NCBI RefSeq assembly: GCF_024171815.1
Contig: NZ_JAMTCJ010000003.1
Coordinates: 124,001 to 188,000 of the forward strand
Direction: 5' to 3'
Source: Williamsia maris
GTDB taxonomy: Bacteria; Actinomycetota; Actinomycetes; Mycobacteriales; Mycobacteriaceae
DNA length: 64,000 nt
A program made the position numbers and the translations under genes. This document shows positions 10,970 through 21,467 of the stretch, one piece after another (the stretch's first letter is position 1; each line of letters opens with the position of its first letter). The notes below the pieces were generated by a model. It worked only from the letters and a program-made list of their open reading frames with translations. It searched no databases and was not told the origin of the DNA.

Positions 10970-11422
10970 TCAGTTGCGGTGCAGTTCGAAGACCGGGACC
11001 GCGGGGGCGATCGCGGCCAATTCGTCGTTCGATGAGGTGTGGGTGACCTTGGCCGGGAGATAGCTCGCGACCTCCCAGCCCCAACGCTTCAGGTACGGGC
11101 GCAGCAACGCGATCTTCTTCTCGTCGGCGACCTCGACGGCGGTGTAAGTGTCGACGCGGCGACCCCGACCGATGTCGCAGACGCCCGCCGCGCGCAGGTT
11201 CCGCGACCACTGCGTGTTGCCGCGCGGGGAGATCAGATAGGTCCGGCCGTCGATGACGAGCGGGTTGACCGGCGTGGTCTTCGGCTCACCGGACTTCCTG
11301 CCGACGACGGTCAGCGTCCGCGCGCCGGCGAGGCCGATGCCGTGATCGGACAGCCAGCTGACCATGTCGTTGAAGGCGAACTGGATGCGCCCGGTCGGCT
11401 CTGCGTAGTGGGTGGTTGTCAT
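10970..11422 (-). CDS. Deazaflavin (F420)-dependent nitroreductase family protein
   Basis: 150 residues with the split beta-barrel pattern of the DDN/F420H2-dependent quinone reductase family: 'RTLTVVGRKSGEPKTTPVNPL', then 'YLISPRGNTQWSRNLRAAG', a basic/Trp element typical of these proteins. The family uses reduced F420 to reduce quinones or nitro compounds; the substrate here is unknown. ATG at 11422 is preceded by GAGGAG at a good distance. Divergent from a TetR gene with two operator-like palindromes between them, so it is probably the repressor's target. Confidence 0.88.
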   Translation of the reverse strand: MTTTHYAEPTGRIQFAFNDMVSWLSDHGIGLAGARTLTVVGRKSGEPKTTPVNPLVIDGRTYLISPRGNTQWSRNLRAAGVCDIGRGRRVDTYTAVEVADEKKIALLRPYLKRWGWEVASYLPAKVTHTSSNDELAAIAPAVPVFELHRN

Positions 11423-11446
11423 GGCGGACTCCTCTGGTCGAATAAA

Positions 11447-11510
11447 CGAGAGCACTGCTCTCGCAAATGAGCATGGCACGCTATCGACCAGAGAGCAAGA
11501 GCACTGCTCT
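11447..11510. promoter_or_regulatory. Two palindromic operator sites for the divergent TetR regulator
   Basis: A perfect 17-base palindrome CGAGAGCACTGCTCTCG at 11447-11463 and a 13-base copy of its core, AGAGCACTGCTCT, at 11498-11510. Their centres are 49 bases apart. Both lie in the 109-base divergent region between the reductase and the TetR gene. Two copies of one dyad here are best explained as repressor sites controlling both promoters. This is inferred from position and symmetry. Confidence 0.82.
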
Positions 11511-11531
11511 CGTTTCTGACATGATGGACGA

Positions 11532-12227
11532 ATGCACAGCGACACGGCGGCAGGCCCGCGCGCCCGGGCGCGCGCGCAACTCGAACTCGACATCATCCGG
11601 GTGGGCCGCGAGCATCTCGCGGAGCACGGTGCTGCGGCACTCTCGCTCCGGGCGATCGCCCGCGACCTCGGAATGGTGTCGTCGGCGGTCTATCGCTACG
11701 TGCGCAGTCGCGACGAGTTGCTGACCGTACTCGTTGTCGATGCCTACGACGAGTCCGCCGACCGTGTCGCCGCCGCGCTCGACACCGCCGACCCCGACGC
11801 CGGGGTCCGCGAACGACTACGCGTCGCCGCGCACGCGTTGCGCACGTGGGCGGTGGCCGAACCGGCCCGGTTCGCCCTCATCTACGGCAGCCCGGTGCCC
11901 GGCTATCAGGCGCCGGCCGAACAGACCACCGGACCGGGTACGCGGTTCGTGGCCCTGCTGATGACCGAACTGAGCAGGACCACCGTCCCCGCGACCATCA
12001 CCACCGTCGTACCGGGCGACATCGCCGGCGAATTCGACCTCGTCCGAACCGAATTCGACCTCCAGGTCGACGACTCGACCGTTCTCGTCGGCACCTGCCT
12101 GTGGTCGGTGATCCTGGGATCGATCAGTCTCGAGGTGTTCGGTCAGTACGGTGCGGACACCTTCGCGCAGCCGGAGATCCTCTTCGACCTCCAGCTGCGC
12201 ACCGTGTTGGAGCGGCTACTGCCCTGA
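11532..12227 (+). CDS. TetR-family transcriptional regulator
   Basis: 231 residues. The N-terminal helix-turn-helix spans about residues 22-60: '[21 protein letters not shown]' is a textbook TetR recognition region, and '[10 protein letters not shown]' closes the domain. The C-terminal part (about 80-231) is the ligand-binding region of the TetR_C type ('[17 protein letters not shown]'). It is divergent from the F420-type reductase gene and likely represses it and itself through the two palindromes at 11447-11510. The ligand is unknown. Its 3' end overlaps convergent ileS by 12 bases. Confidence 0.93.
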   Translation: MHSDTAAGPRARARAQLELDIIRVGREHLAEHGAAALSLRAIARDLGMVSSAVYRYVRSRDELLTVLVVDAYDESADRVAAALDTADPDAGVRERLRVAAHALRTWAVAEPARFALIYGSPVPGYQAPAEQTTGPGTRFVALLMTELSRTTVPATITTVVPGDIAGEFDLVRTEFDLQVDDSTVLVGTCLWSVILGSISLEVFGQYGADTFAQPEILFDLQLRTVLERLLP

Positions 12228-15200
12228 CCGGGTGATCGACGCGACGACACCGTCGCCCAGCTCCGTCACGGTCCCCTCGACCGCGTCGGGTGCGACGACA
12301 TCGAGCGTCGTTGCCAGCACCTCCCCCGCGATGAGATCACGATGGCGCAGTGCCCATTCCGACCGCTGAGCGGGCACACCGAGACGCACGACGATCCGGT
12401 CGGAGACGTCGAGTCCCAGAGCCCGGCGGGCCTCCTGCAGCTCACGCACGCGGTCCTTGGCCCATCCCTCGGCCTCGAGATCCTCGGTGACCGCGGTGTC
12501 GAGCACCACCAGCCCGCCTCCCGACGGGAGCTCGGCGGTCGAACTCGGCTCGACAGCAACCAGTTTGCGGGTGAACTCACCGTCGGTGAGCTCGATCCCG
12601 TCGGCCACGACCTTCTCCGAGACGATGCCGTCGGCGTCGCTGACCGTGGCCAACGACCAGTTCCCCGACTTGATCGCCTTGATGACCCGCTGCACGTCCT
12701 TGCCCAGACGCGGGCCCGCCACGCGGGCGTTGACCACGACCTCGACACGACCGAACGCGTCGGCATCGTCGGCCAGGTGCACCGACTTGACGTTCATCTC
12801 GTCGGCGATCAGCGCGGTGTAGTCGGCCAGACGCGCAGCCGACGGACCGGCGACGGTCAACCCGGGCAACGGGAGTCGCACCCGCAGGTTGTTCGCCTTT
12901 CGCAGGCTCGACGCCGTCGAACACACGCCCTGCACCTCGTCCATCGCGGCGACGAGTTCGGCGTCGGCGGGCAGTTCGTCGGCGCTGGGCCAGTCGGCCA
13001 GATGCACCGAGCGACCCCCGGTCAGACCACGCCACATCGCCTCGGTCATCAACGGCAGCAACGGTGCCGCCAGTCGGCACGCGACCTCCAGCACCGTGTA
13101 CAGCGTGTCGAACGCCTCGGTGTCGGCGTCCTGTCCGGCCCAGAACCGCTGGCGCGAACGACGTACGTACCAGTTCGTCAACGCCTCACAGAACTCCCGG
13201 AAGTCGTCACACGCGCCGGCCACGTCGTAGGTCTCCAACGCAGTGGTCATCGATTCGCGCGTCGCGGCGAGCTTGGCCAGGATGTAGCGGTCGAGCACGT
13301 GCTCGGAGTCGGTCCGCCACTCCGCGGGACGATCGGCGTAGAGCGCCAGGAAGCTGTAGGCGTTCCACAGCGGCAGCATCGCCTGGCGGACACCCTCGCG
13401 GATGCCGCGCTCGGTGACGATGAGGTTGCCGCCCCGCAGGATCGGCGAGGCCATCAGGAACCAACGCATCGCGTCGGAGCCGTCGCGGTCGAACACCTCG
13501 TTGACGTCGGGGTAGTTGCGCTTGGACTTCGACATCTTCTGGCCGTCGTCGCCGAGCACGATGCCGTGCGCGGCCACCGTGCGGAACGCGGGCCGGTCGA
13601 ACAGCGCGGTCGCCAGCACGTGCAGGTTGTAAAACCAGCCCTTGGTCTGGCCGTTGTACTCGACGATGAAGTCACCCGGGTTGTGCGGCTCGATGCCTTT
13701 CTCGGCGTTGCCGTCGAACCAGTCGCGGTTCTCGAACGGGTAGTGCACCTGGGCGTAGGGCATCGACCCCGACTCGAACCAGCAGTCGAGCACCTCGGGC
13801 ACCCGACGCATGGTGGAGCGACCCGTCGGGTCGTCGGGGTTCGGGCGGGTGAGCTCGTCGATGTGGGGACGGTGCAGGTTCGTCGGCCGCACCCCGAAGT
13901 CACGCTCGAGGTCGTCGAGCGAGCCGTACACGTCCATACGCGGGTAGGTCTCGTCGTCGGACATCCACACCGGGATCGGCGCGCCCCAGTAGCGGTTCCG
14001 GCTGATGTTCCAGTCCTTCGCGCCCTCGAGCCACTTGCCGAACTGACCGTCGCGCAGGTGCGCCGGGGACCAGGTGATCTCCTGGTTCAACTCCAGCATC
14101 CGCGGCTTGAAATCGTTGACCGCGACGAACCACGACGGAACGGCCATGTAGATCAACGGCTTTCCCGACCGCCACGAGTGCGGGTAGGAGTGTTCGATGG
14201 TCTCGTGGCGCAGGATCTGCCCGGTTGCCTTGAGGTCCTTGATGATCACCGGGTTGGCGTCGAAGACCATGAGGCCCTCGTACGGCGGCACCAGCGACGT
14301 GAAGCGACCACCCGGATCGAGCGGCTGCACCACCTCGATGCCGTTGGCGGTGGCGAGCTCCATGTCCTCCTCACCGAAAGCCGGTGCGAGGTGCACGATC
14401 CCGGTACCGCTGTCGGTGGTGACGTAGTCGCCGAGCAACGTCCGGTGCGCATTCGGATGACCGGCGAAGAAGTCGAACGGCGGCGTGTAGGCAGCGTCGG
14501 CGAGGTCACGTCCGAGGTAAGTGCCGAGCACCTCCGGGTCCTCACCCAGCTCGCGGGCGTAGACGCCCACGCGCGCCGTGGCCAGCAGGTACTGCTCACC
14601 GTCGGTGCCACGGACGTGGGAGTACTCGACATCGGGATTGACCGCGATGGCCAGGTTCGACGGCAGGGTCCACGGCGTGGTGGTCCAGATCAGGGCGTTG
14701 ACGCCGAGGAGATCGTCGGGCACGCCACCGGTCAACGGCATCGACACGGTCACCGCCGGGTCCTGCCGCATCTTGTAGGCGTCGTCGAGCTTGCTCTCCT
14801 GATTGCTCAGCGGCGTCTGCTCGTACCAGCTGTACGGCAGCACGCGGTAGCCCTGGTAGACCAGGCCCTTCTCGTGCAGCGTCTTGAACGCCCACATCAC
14901 CGATTCCATGAAGTCGATGTCGAGGGTTTTGTAGTCGTTGTCGAAATCGACCCACCGGGCCTGACGCGTCACGTAGTCGCGCCACTCGCCGGTGTAGCGC
15001 AGCACCGACTCCCGGCAGTAGTCGTTGAACTTCTCGACGCCCATGGTCTCGATCTCGGACTTGTCGGTGATGCCCAACTGGCGCTCGGCCTCGAGCTCGG
15101 CGGGCAGGCCGTGGGTGTCCCAGCCGAATCTGCGGTCGACCTTCTTGCCGCGCATGGTCTGGAACCGCGGGACGAGGTCCTTCACGTATCCGGTCAGCAG

Positions 15201-15437
15201 ATGGCCGTAGTGCGGGAGACCGTTGGCGAAGGGAGGGCCGTCGTAGAAGACGAACTCCTCGGCGTCCGACCGGGCCTGCACCGAGGCGACGAACGTATCG
15301 TCGGCGGCCCAGTAGTCCAGGACGCGGGTCTCGAGGTCGGGGAACGACGGAACGCTCGCGCCGGTGCCCGCGACGTCCACGATCGGGTAGACGCGCTCAC
15401 GCGGCGTGCTCGGATTCGTGTCGGGTTCGGTGGTCAC
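12216..15437 (-). CDS. ileS: Isoleucine--tRNA ligase
   Basis: Class I aminoacyl-tRNA synthetase of 1073 residues, normal for the type. The HIGH-equivalent is '[11 protein letters not shown]' (residues 69-79) and the KMSKS loop is '[10 protein letters not shown]' (about 632-642). The insertion between them is the editing (CP1) domain. The C-terminal anticodon-binding region follows. GTG at 15437 has a GAGGAG site 6-7 bases upstream; the frame extends to 15515 but would run through the T-box leader. Regulation is visible: a T-box riboswitch fills the leader. Confidence 0.97.
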   Translation of the reverse strand: MTTEPDTNPSTPRERVYPIVDVAGTGASVPSFPDLETRVLDYWAADDTFVASVQARSDAEEFVFYDGPPFANGLPHYGHLLTGYVKDLVPRFQTMRGKKVDRRFGWDTHGLPAELEAERQLGITDKSEIETMGVEKFNDYCRESVLRYTGEWRDYVTRQARWVDFDNDYKTLDIDFMESVMWAFKTLHEKGLVYQGYRVLPYSWYEQTPLSNQESKLDDAYKMRQDPAVTVSMPLTGGVPDDLLGVNALIWTTTPWTLPSNLAIAVNPDVEYSHVRGTDGEQYLLATARVGVYARELGEDPEVLGTYLGRDLADAAYTPPFDFFAGHPNAHRTLLGDYVTTDSGTGIVHLAPAFGEEDMELATANGIEVVQPLDPGGRFTSLVPPYEGLMVFDANPVIIKDLKATGQILRHETIEHSYPHSWRSGKPLIYMAVPSWFVAVNDFKPRMLELNQEITWSPAHLRDGQFGKWLEGAKDWNISRNRYWGAPIPVWMSDDETYPRMDVYGSLDDLERDFGVRPTNLHRPHIDELTRPNPDDPTGRSTMRRVPEVLDCWFESGSMPYAQVHYPFENRDWFDGNAEKGIEPHNPGDFIVEYNGQTKGWFYNLHVLATALFDRPAFRTVAAHGIVLGDDGQKMSKSKRNYPDVNEVFDRDGSDAMRWFLMASPILRGGNLIVTERGIREGVRQAMLPLWNAYSFLALYADRPAEWRTDSEHVLDRYILAKLAATRESMTTALETYDVAGACDDFREFCEALTNWYVRRSRQRFWAGQDADTEAFDTLYTVLEVACRLAAPLLPLMTEAMWRGLTGGRSVHLADWPSADELPADAELVAAMDEVQGVCSTASSLRKANNLRVRLPLPGLTVAGPSAARLADYTALIADEMNVKSVHLADDADAFGRVEVVVNARVAGPRLGKDVQRVIKAIKSGNWSLATVSDADGIVSEKVVADGIELTDGEFTRKLVAVEPSSTAELPSGGGLVVLDTAVTEDLEAEGWAKDRVRELQEARRALGLDVSDRIVVRLGVPAQRSEWALRHRDLIAGEVLATTLDVVAPDAVEGTVTELGDGVVASITRSGQ

Positions 15438-15444
15438 TCGCGTC

Positions 15445-15672
15445 TCCTCGTGCCGGGTCGGTCGCGGCTGCGACTCGTGGGCACGGGGACGACGATTCTC
15501 TCGCCGCGGTACCACCCCGCTTGCGCCGGTCGTGCGACCGACGCCTCTCGATGTGCGGCTGTGTCGGGCCGCGACCGTCCGGGTCTAGTACGGCCCGACC
15601 GCGAGAGGCGGTCGGTGCCGGTTCTTCCGGATGCTCCCCGGTGATGGCCGGATCGTCGCAGGAATCAGTGTA
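15445..15672 (-). promoter_or_regulatory. T-box riboswitch leader and promoter of ileS
   Basis: The conserved T-box TGGTACCGCG lies on the minus strand at 15505-15514, inside the ileS leader. Upstream of it (15600-15660) is a stem I region with GCCATCACCGGGGAGC, in which ATC (about 15643-15645) fits an isoleucine specifier. A -10 element TACACT lies at 15667-15672. T-box to ileS start is short, and the ribosome site is close behind, so control is probably at translation. This is the arrangement known for actinobacterial ileS T-boxes: uncharged tRNA-Ile binding exposes the ribosome site. The exact pairing is inferred. Confidence 0.9.
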
Positions 15673-15720
15673 GGGCAGGCACGCAACGGGCTTTCATCAC
15701 GGACTGTCCCGGGGTGGGCC

Positions 15721-16269
15721 TCAGCTGCCGCCGTGCCGTGGTACCCGCGGTTGCTCGTGATCACCGTCGGGTGACTCGTGCCGACCGTGTCGTACCGACG
15801 GGCTCGCGGTCGTCGCGGAGGTCTCGTCGTCGCCGGCACCCTCGGGCGCCGAGTGGCGGTGTGTCGACGACACCTCGTATGCGGGCGAGTCGGCGATGTC
15901 GGTGTGCCACGCCGAGTCCGGATCGTCGAGGGTCACCGTCGGCTCATCGGCGACGGTGCGCGGGAACTCGGTGGTGATCTCGTTGTCGGAGAGATCAGCC
16001 GGGCGGACCGACTCGGCCGTCGCCGGCCGGTCCGGGTCGTCGGATCCGTCGACCTCGGGGTCCGGATCCGACGAATCCGTCGCCCCCGCGTGGCGGGAGC
16101 GACGGATGGTCAGAGCGTGTCCGAGACCCAGCAGGTCGGCCAGCAGGAAGATGCCGCCGATGATGCAGATCGCGATGCAGGCCACCGCGAGCCAGAGGGT
16201 TCCGGTGACCAGGGCAACCACGAGCAGACCGAACCCGATGAGGGTGGCTGCGAGGGCCATCACGAGCAC
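15721..16269 (-). CDS. Small membrane protein with acidic C-terminal tail
   Basis: 182 residues. Two adjacent hydrophobic segments (about residues 4-24 and 27-47) form a membrane hairpin. It is followed by a long, hydrophilic, low-complexity cytoplasmic or exposed tail rich in Asp, Ser, Thr and Pro. No family is recognised. GTG at 16269 has an AGGGG site 8 bases upstream; the ATG at 16260 is the alternative. It follows wag31 by 48 bases on the same strand, so it may be co-transcribed with it, a common position for uncharacterised membrane proteins in this order. Confidence 0.72.
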   Translation of the reverse strand: MLVMALAATLIGFGLLVVALVTGTLWLAVACIAICIIGGIFLLADLLGLGHALTIRRSRHAGATDSSDPDPEVDGSDDPDRPATAESVRPADLSDNEITTEFPRTVADEPTVTLDDPDSAWHTDIADSPAYEVSSTHRHSAPEGAGDDETSATTASPSVRHGRHESPDGDHEQPRVPRHGGS

Positions 16270-16317
16270 GACATGGACCCCTGGACGTCTACGAGGCGGC
16301 GACCGGCCGGAACCGTG

Positions 16318-17166
16318 TCAGTTCGAGGGCTTGGCGAATCCACCCGAGTTGGTGAACCCACCGTTGCCGGGATCGGACGAGAACGCGTCCCCGCCGGAGC
16401 GGGCGTTGTCCACCGGTGCGGCACTACCCCGCTGCTGCAACTCCTCGAGCTGCGACTCCAGGTAGGTCTTGAGACGGGTCCGGTACTCACGCTCGAACGT
16501 CTTGAGCTGTTCGATACGGCCCTCGAGGACCGACCGCTGCTGGTTGATCGTCCCCATGATCTCGGTGTGCTTGCGCTCGGCATCGGCCTGGAGGGCGTCG
16601 GCCTTCTCCTGGGCACCACGTGTCGTGGCCTCGGCGCGCGTCTGCGAGTCGGCGAGGATCGCCTCGGAGCGCTGCCGGGCGTCGGCCAGCATGGCCTCGG
16701 ACTTGCCGCGGGCGTCACCGATCATGGCGTCGGCACGGCTCCGGGCGTCGGCGAGCACACCCTCGGACTCGGTGCGCGCGTTGCCGGTGAGGCGGTCGGC
16801 GGTGTCCTGGGCCAGGCTCAGGACCTTCGCCGCGCGGACATGGTGGTCCTCGTTCGTCGACGCCGCGGGGGCCGCGGCGGGCGGGGCCTCGGAGTACGCG
16901 GGCGCCGGGGTACTGAAAGCCTGTGTGGCCGAGGCGTTGTCGTCAGACCGCGCGGACGATGCGGGAGCGCTGGACTTGGCCGTGGCCAGGTCACCCTCGA
17001 GCTCCTCGACACGCTGCTTCAGGTCGGTGTTCTCCTCGAGAAGACGTGCGAGTTCGGCCTCGACGAAGTCGAGGAACTGATCGACCTCGTCCTCGTTGTA
17101 GCCACGCTTACCGATCGGCGGTTTGCTGAACGCGACGTTGTGCACATCAGCTGGTGTGAGCCGCAT
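16318..17166 (-). CDS. wag31: DivIVA/Wag31 polar growth coiled-coil protein
   Basis: 282 residues. The N-terminal DivIVA domain '[15 protein letters not shown]' with '[15 protein letters not shown]' (about 1-50) binds curved membrane. A first coiled coil runs to about 70, then a Pro/Ala/Ser linker (about 70-105). A long second coiled coil (about 110-245) has repeated 'ADARxxSEAxLAD' units. Wag31 marks growing poles and recruits cell-wall enzymes. ATG at 17166 is preceded by AAGGGG; the frame upstream to 17271 lacks homology. It is the last division gene of the dcw set, as in other Mycobacteriales. Confidence 0.96.
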   Translation of the reverse strand: MRLTPADVHNVAFSKPPIGKRGYNEDEVDQFLDFVEAELARLLEENTDLKQRVEELEGDLATAKSSAPASSARSDDNASATQAFSTPAPAYSEAPPAAAPAASTNEDHHVRAAKVLSLAQDTADRLTGNARTESEGVLADARSRADAMIGDARGKSEAMLADARQRSEAILADSQTRAEATTRGAQEKADALQADAERKHTEIMGTINQQRSVLEGRIEQLKTFEREYRTRLKTYLESQLEELQQRGSAAPVDNARSGGDAFSSDPGNGGFTNSGGFAKPSN

Positions 17167-17442
17167 TGTCGGTCCCCTTAAAAATCGTCGTGCTTGTTGT
17201 GTGTCCAGTTCACGGTGCGGGTCGCTCGGAATCACCTGAACGACGCGATCTGAGTCGTCCACGGGATTCACAATGTAACTGGCGTCCTATCCTGTCACAT
17301 TAGAACCGTTCGTCGCACTTCGTCGAGGCATTGAGCGAAATCCGCTCGGGTCTTCACGCCGACGTGTGCAACCACGCACGAGAGCCGTCGTCACAATATC
17401 GGGACGACTCCGCTGTGGCGTCATCACGGGTGGTTTCGGGAC

Positions 17443-17724
17443 TCAGGGCGCAACGAGTGACATGGCGATCAGGACCACGACCATGGTGATCATCAGCGAC
17501 AGGTCCAGCCGGACCGGACCGAGCGGGATCGGCGGCAACAGCCGACGCAAGGCCTTGATCGGCGGATCCGTGGTGGTGAACACCGCTTCGATGACCACCA
17601 CCGAGAATCCGGTGGGCCGCCATTCCCTGGCGAATGTCCGCACCAGTTCGATCACGAGGCGGCCCAACAGCAGCAGCCAGTAGATGAACAGGAGGTAGTA
17701 GATGACCTCTCGCGCTATCGTCAC
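17443..17724 (-). CDS. yggT: YggT-family membrane protein
   Basis: 93 residues with two hydrophobic segments (about 7-27 and 70-92) separated by the conserved 'FTTTDPPIKALRRLLPPI' loop that defines YggT proteins. GTG start at 17724. It lies between sepF and wag31, the same place as Rv2146c in M. tuberculosis. The molecular role is unknown; the constant position among division genes suggests a membrane function tied to septum or envelope assembly. Confidence 0.92.
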   Translation of the reverse strand: MTIAREVIYYLLFIYWLLLLGRLVIELVRTFAREWRPTGFSVVVIEAVFTTTDPPIKALRRLLPPIPLGPVRLDLSLMITMVVVLIAMSLVAP

Positions 17725-17792
17725 GCGTCAACTCTGCCTGATTCGGTCACGGTATGAGAAAACCGCTGGTCCAGACGCTGGGACCGTCGATC

Positions 17793-18515
17793 TCAGCTGT
17801 GATTGTAGAAGCCGGTCTCGGCGATCTTGCGACGATCCTCGGCCGAGACGTCGATGTCGGCGGGCGAGAGCAGGAACACCTTCGTGGCCACCTTGTCGAA
17901 TGCGCCACGGAGCGCGAACGCGAGCCCCGCGGCGAAGTCGACGAGACGCTTCGCGTCCTCGTTGCTCATCTCGACCAGGTCCATGATCACCGGGCTGCCG
18001 TCGCGGAAGCGCTCACCGATGGTGCGTGCCTCGCTGTAGTCACGCGGACGCAGAGTGGTGATCTTGGCCAACGGGTTGCCCTCCTCGAACACACGGTCCA
18101 GCGACTCGTGGCTGTCCATGGCGAGCGCACCACGGGTGGTGGTCCGACCGGCACCGCGCGGGACGCCGCCGGCGCGGGCCGACATGCCGCCACCACCGAG
18201 GGGCTCGAGACGGCTCGGGCGACCCAGACGTTCCATGGGCGCCGAACGCTCGGCCATCACGCGGTCGGCGACCGACGAACGCACCGGGCCGGCGTAGGCG
18301 TATTCGGGGACGCGGTCGAATTCGACCTCGTCGCCGTACTCGTCGGCCTCGAATCCGCGGTCGGTCCGGTAGGAGGACCGGCCGTAGTACTCGTCGCGGT
18401 AGTCGCGCTCGTAGCTGTCGCGGCGGGGATGACCCGGCTCGTCGAGGTAGTCGTCTTCATAGTCACCGGGCGGGACCATGCCGAAATATGCCTTGAACTT
18501 CTGCATAGAGCTCAT
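17793..18515 (-). CDS. sepF: Cell division protein SepF
   Basis: 240 residues. It begins with a short amphipathic membrane-binding helix ('MQKFKAYFGM'), then a long, Asp/Tyr/Arg-rich disordered linker (about 15-140). The SepF core (about 145-235) has 'ITTLRPRDYSEARTIGERF', 'PVIMDLVEMSNEDAKRLVDFAAGL' split across the fold, and 'VFLLSPADIDV'. SepF anchors FtsZ to the membrane and is essential in mycobacteria, which lack FtsA. The start at 18515 or the ATG three codons later (18506) are both possible. Same strand and order as Rv2147c. Confidence 0.95.
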   Translation of the reverse strand: MSSMQKFKAYFGMVPPGDYEDDYLDEPGHPRRDSYERDYRDEYYGRSSYRTDRGFEADEYGDEVEFDRVPEYAYAGPVRSSVADRVMAERSAPMERLGRPSRLEPLGGGGMSARAGGVPRGAGRTTTRGALAMDSHESLDRVFEEGNPLAKITTLRPRDYSEARTIGERFRDGSPVIMDLVEMSNEDAKRLVDFAAGLAFALRGAFDKVATKVFLLSPADIDVSAEDRRKIAETGFYNHS

Positions 18516-18612
18516 CGTTGGAGTTCCTCACCCTTGGTGCGCCCTGGGGACGGGTTGTGACTGAAATTCGTGGGAGTGCTGGTGTTGCTGGTTCGTATGT
18601 GACTCATGTGAT

Positions 18613-19350
18613 CTAGGGCGACACTATCGGCCGAGAACCCATGATCGCGGTACCGACACGCACGCACGTCGATCCGTGTGCCACGGCTTCTTCGAGGTCA
18701 CCCGACATGCCCGCGGAGAACTCGGTCGCGTCGGGATGACCGACGAGGAATCGTTCGCGGATCTCGGCTGCCGTCGCCATCCACTGCTCGGCCGTGCCCT
18801 CCTGAGGTGCGATGACCATCAGCCCGCGGAGGCACAGGGCCGTCGCGGCCTGCACCTGATCGGCGAGCGCGTCCAGGTGGGCCGGCATCACACCACCGCG
18901 GTCGGGCGCACCGTCGAGGTTGATCTGCAGCAGTACATCCAGTGGCACCGATCGCTCGCCGGAGTCGAGCGCCTTCGTCGCGGCGTCATCGAGTGCGTCG
19001 GTCAGACGAATGGTGGCGAGGGAGTGCACGCGGTCGGCCCACCGGCCGACGGTCTTGGCCTTCTTCGTCTGGATCTGCCCGATCATGTGGAAGGCCAGTG
19101 GGTCGGTCACCTCCGAACGGACCTCGGCGGCCTTCCGACCGGCCTCGGGTTCGCGCGATTCACCGAAGGACCGGCACCCGAGGTCGACGAGGGCCAACAC
19201 GTCGGAGGCCGGGAAGAACTTGGTGACCACGAGCAGCTCGACGTCGTCGGCGTCTCGGTCGGCCGCGACGCACGCGGCCCGCAGTCGGTCCTGGGCCGAC
19301 TCCAGTGCGGTCGCGAGCGCGCCGACGCGTGTGACGTCCGGGCGCGTCAT
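18613..19350 (-). CDS. YggS-family pyridoxal phosphate homeostasis protein
   Basis: 245 residues with the alanine racemase N-terminal-type barrel. The PLP-binding lysine is K44 in 'LLVVTKFFPASD'. 'HMIGQIQTKKAKTV' and 'SAGMSGDLEEAVAHGST' are conserved YggS/PROSC motifs. The family binds PLP and keeps free PLP and amino acid pools in balance; it has no known catalytic activity. ATG at 19350 overlaps the upstream pgeF stop (ATGA). The order matches Rv2148c. Confidence 0.94.
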   Translation of the reverse strand: MTRPDVTRVGALATALESAQDRLRAACVAADRDADDVELLVVTKFFPASDVLALVDLGCRSFGESREPEAGRKAAEVRSEVTDPLAFHMIGQIQTKKAKTVGRWADRVHSLATIRLTDALDDAATKALDSGERSVPLDVLLQINLDGAPDRGGVMPAHLDALADQVQAATALCLRGLMVIAPQEGTAEQWMATAAEIRERFLVGHPDATEFSAGMSGDLEEAVAHGSTCVRVGTAIMGSRPIVSP

Positions 19351-20093
19351 GCGCGACCGGTGGTGTCCATCCAGATCACCGACGCGAGACGGCCGGTGGG
19401 GGCGCCGCGGCGATGACTGAACAGGGTGGGATCGGTGATGGTGCACCGCGGGTCCTGGGCGACCGCGGGGATTCCGGCGGCCAACAGCTGACGCCGGATG
19501 CCCGCGCGCAGGTCGAGGCCGGGCGTCCCGCGCTCGGTACGACTGGCGCTGCCGGGTAGGTGCGCCTCGACGTCGGCCTGCATGTCGGCGGGCACCTCGT
19601 ACTTGTCACCACTGGCGGCCGGTCCGAGGAACCCTCCGATGCGCTCGGGGCGGGCACCGCAGGAGATCATCGCCTCCAGCAGCCGCGGGATGATCCCGAT
19701 CCGGGCCCCGATGCGTCCGGCGTGGGCGGCGCCGATGACACCTGCGGTGTCGTCACTGAGCAGCACCGGTACGCAGTCGGCCGTCACGACCACCAGGGCG
19801 AGATCGCGAACCGTGGTGACCAACGCGTCGGTGGCGGGGACTGGCTCGTCCCTGGGGCCGTCGATGATGACGACGTTGCGGCTGTGGATCTGTTCCATCC
19901 ACACCATGCGATCGGGACCGACGCCGATCTTCTCGGCCAGACGGATCCGGTTGGCGCGGACGGCGTCCGGGTCGTCGCCGACGTGGTCGCCGAGGTTGAA
20001 CTCGTCGTACGGGGATCGGGAGGCACCACCCTTGCGCGTGGTGGTGACCCGACGGACCCGCATGCCGGCGCCGTCACCGGGCCGAACCGACAC
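19347..20093 (-). CDS. pgeF: YfiH-family (polyphenol oxidase/laccase-domain) protein, probable peptidoglycan editing factor
   Basis: 248 residues. Metal-site residues are visible in 'QIHSRNVV', 'TADCVPVLL' and 'AAHAGRIG'. The usual motif is HAGWRG, so the Trp-Arg is altered here, but the His and Cys ligands remain. E. coli YfiH/PgeF removes wrongly incorporated L-Ser-containing precursors from peptidoglycan synthesis; other members act on purine nucleosides. The substrate here is not known. GTG at 20093 is one base past the ftsZ stop, so it is coupled to ftsZ. The position matches Rv2149c. Confidence 0.9.
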   Translation of the reverse strand: MSVRPGDGAGMRVRRVTTTRKGGASRSPYDEFNLGDHVGDDPDAVRANRIRLAEKIGVGPDRMVWMEQIHSRNVVIIDGPRDEPVPATDALVTTVRDLALVVVTADCVPVLLSDDTAGVIGAAHAGRIGARIGIIPRLLEAMISCGARPERIGGFLGPAASGDKYEVPADMQADVEAHLPGSASRTERGTPGLDLRAGIRRQLLAAGIPAVAQDPRCTITDPTLFSHRRGAPTGRLASVIWMDTTGRA

Positions 20094-20094
20094 C

Positions 20095-21243
<1,149 letters not shown>

Positions 21244-21318
21244 GTGAGACTCGCCTTCTTGTCGATCGGATGCCTCGGGGCTCGGATGGGAGTGCACAGC
21301 CGCCGGACAAAACCCTCA

Positions 21319-21348
21319 ACCTAAACCATAGGCTTAGAGTTATGTCAA
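21319..21348 (-). promoter_or_regulatory. Probable ftsZ promoter
   Basis: On the minus strand a consensus -35 TTGACA (21343-21348) is followed after 18 bases by TTAGGT (21319-21324). It lies in the 224-base gap between ftsQ and ftsZ, an unusually AT-rich patch for this window. An ftsZ-proximal promoter at this place is known in related actinobacteria. The -10 call is weaker than the -35. Confidence 0.65.
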
Positions 21349-21467
21349 GTAGATGACTGTTGGGGGAAACGCTAGGCAGGAAACCCGCCGACGTCGCGCA
21401 GGCTGGCGGCGTGTCGCGCAGATCGGTCCCCGTCGACCCGTCCTGACGGCGTCCGCCGCCGGAGGGA

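Noticed and set aside
12342-15644. 1100-codon plus-strand open frame opposite ileS
   Set aside because: Pure shadow of ileS; composition is Arg/Gly/Val/His-rich with no domain, and ileS has all its motifs on the other strand.
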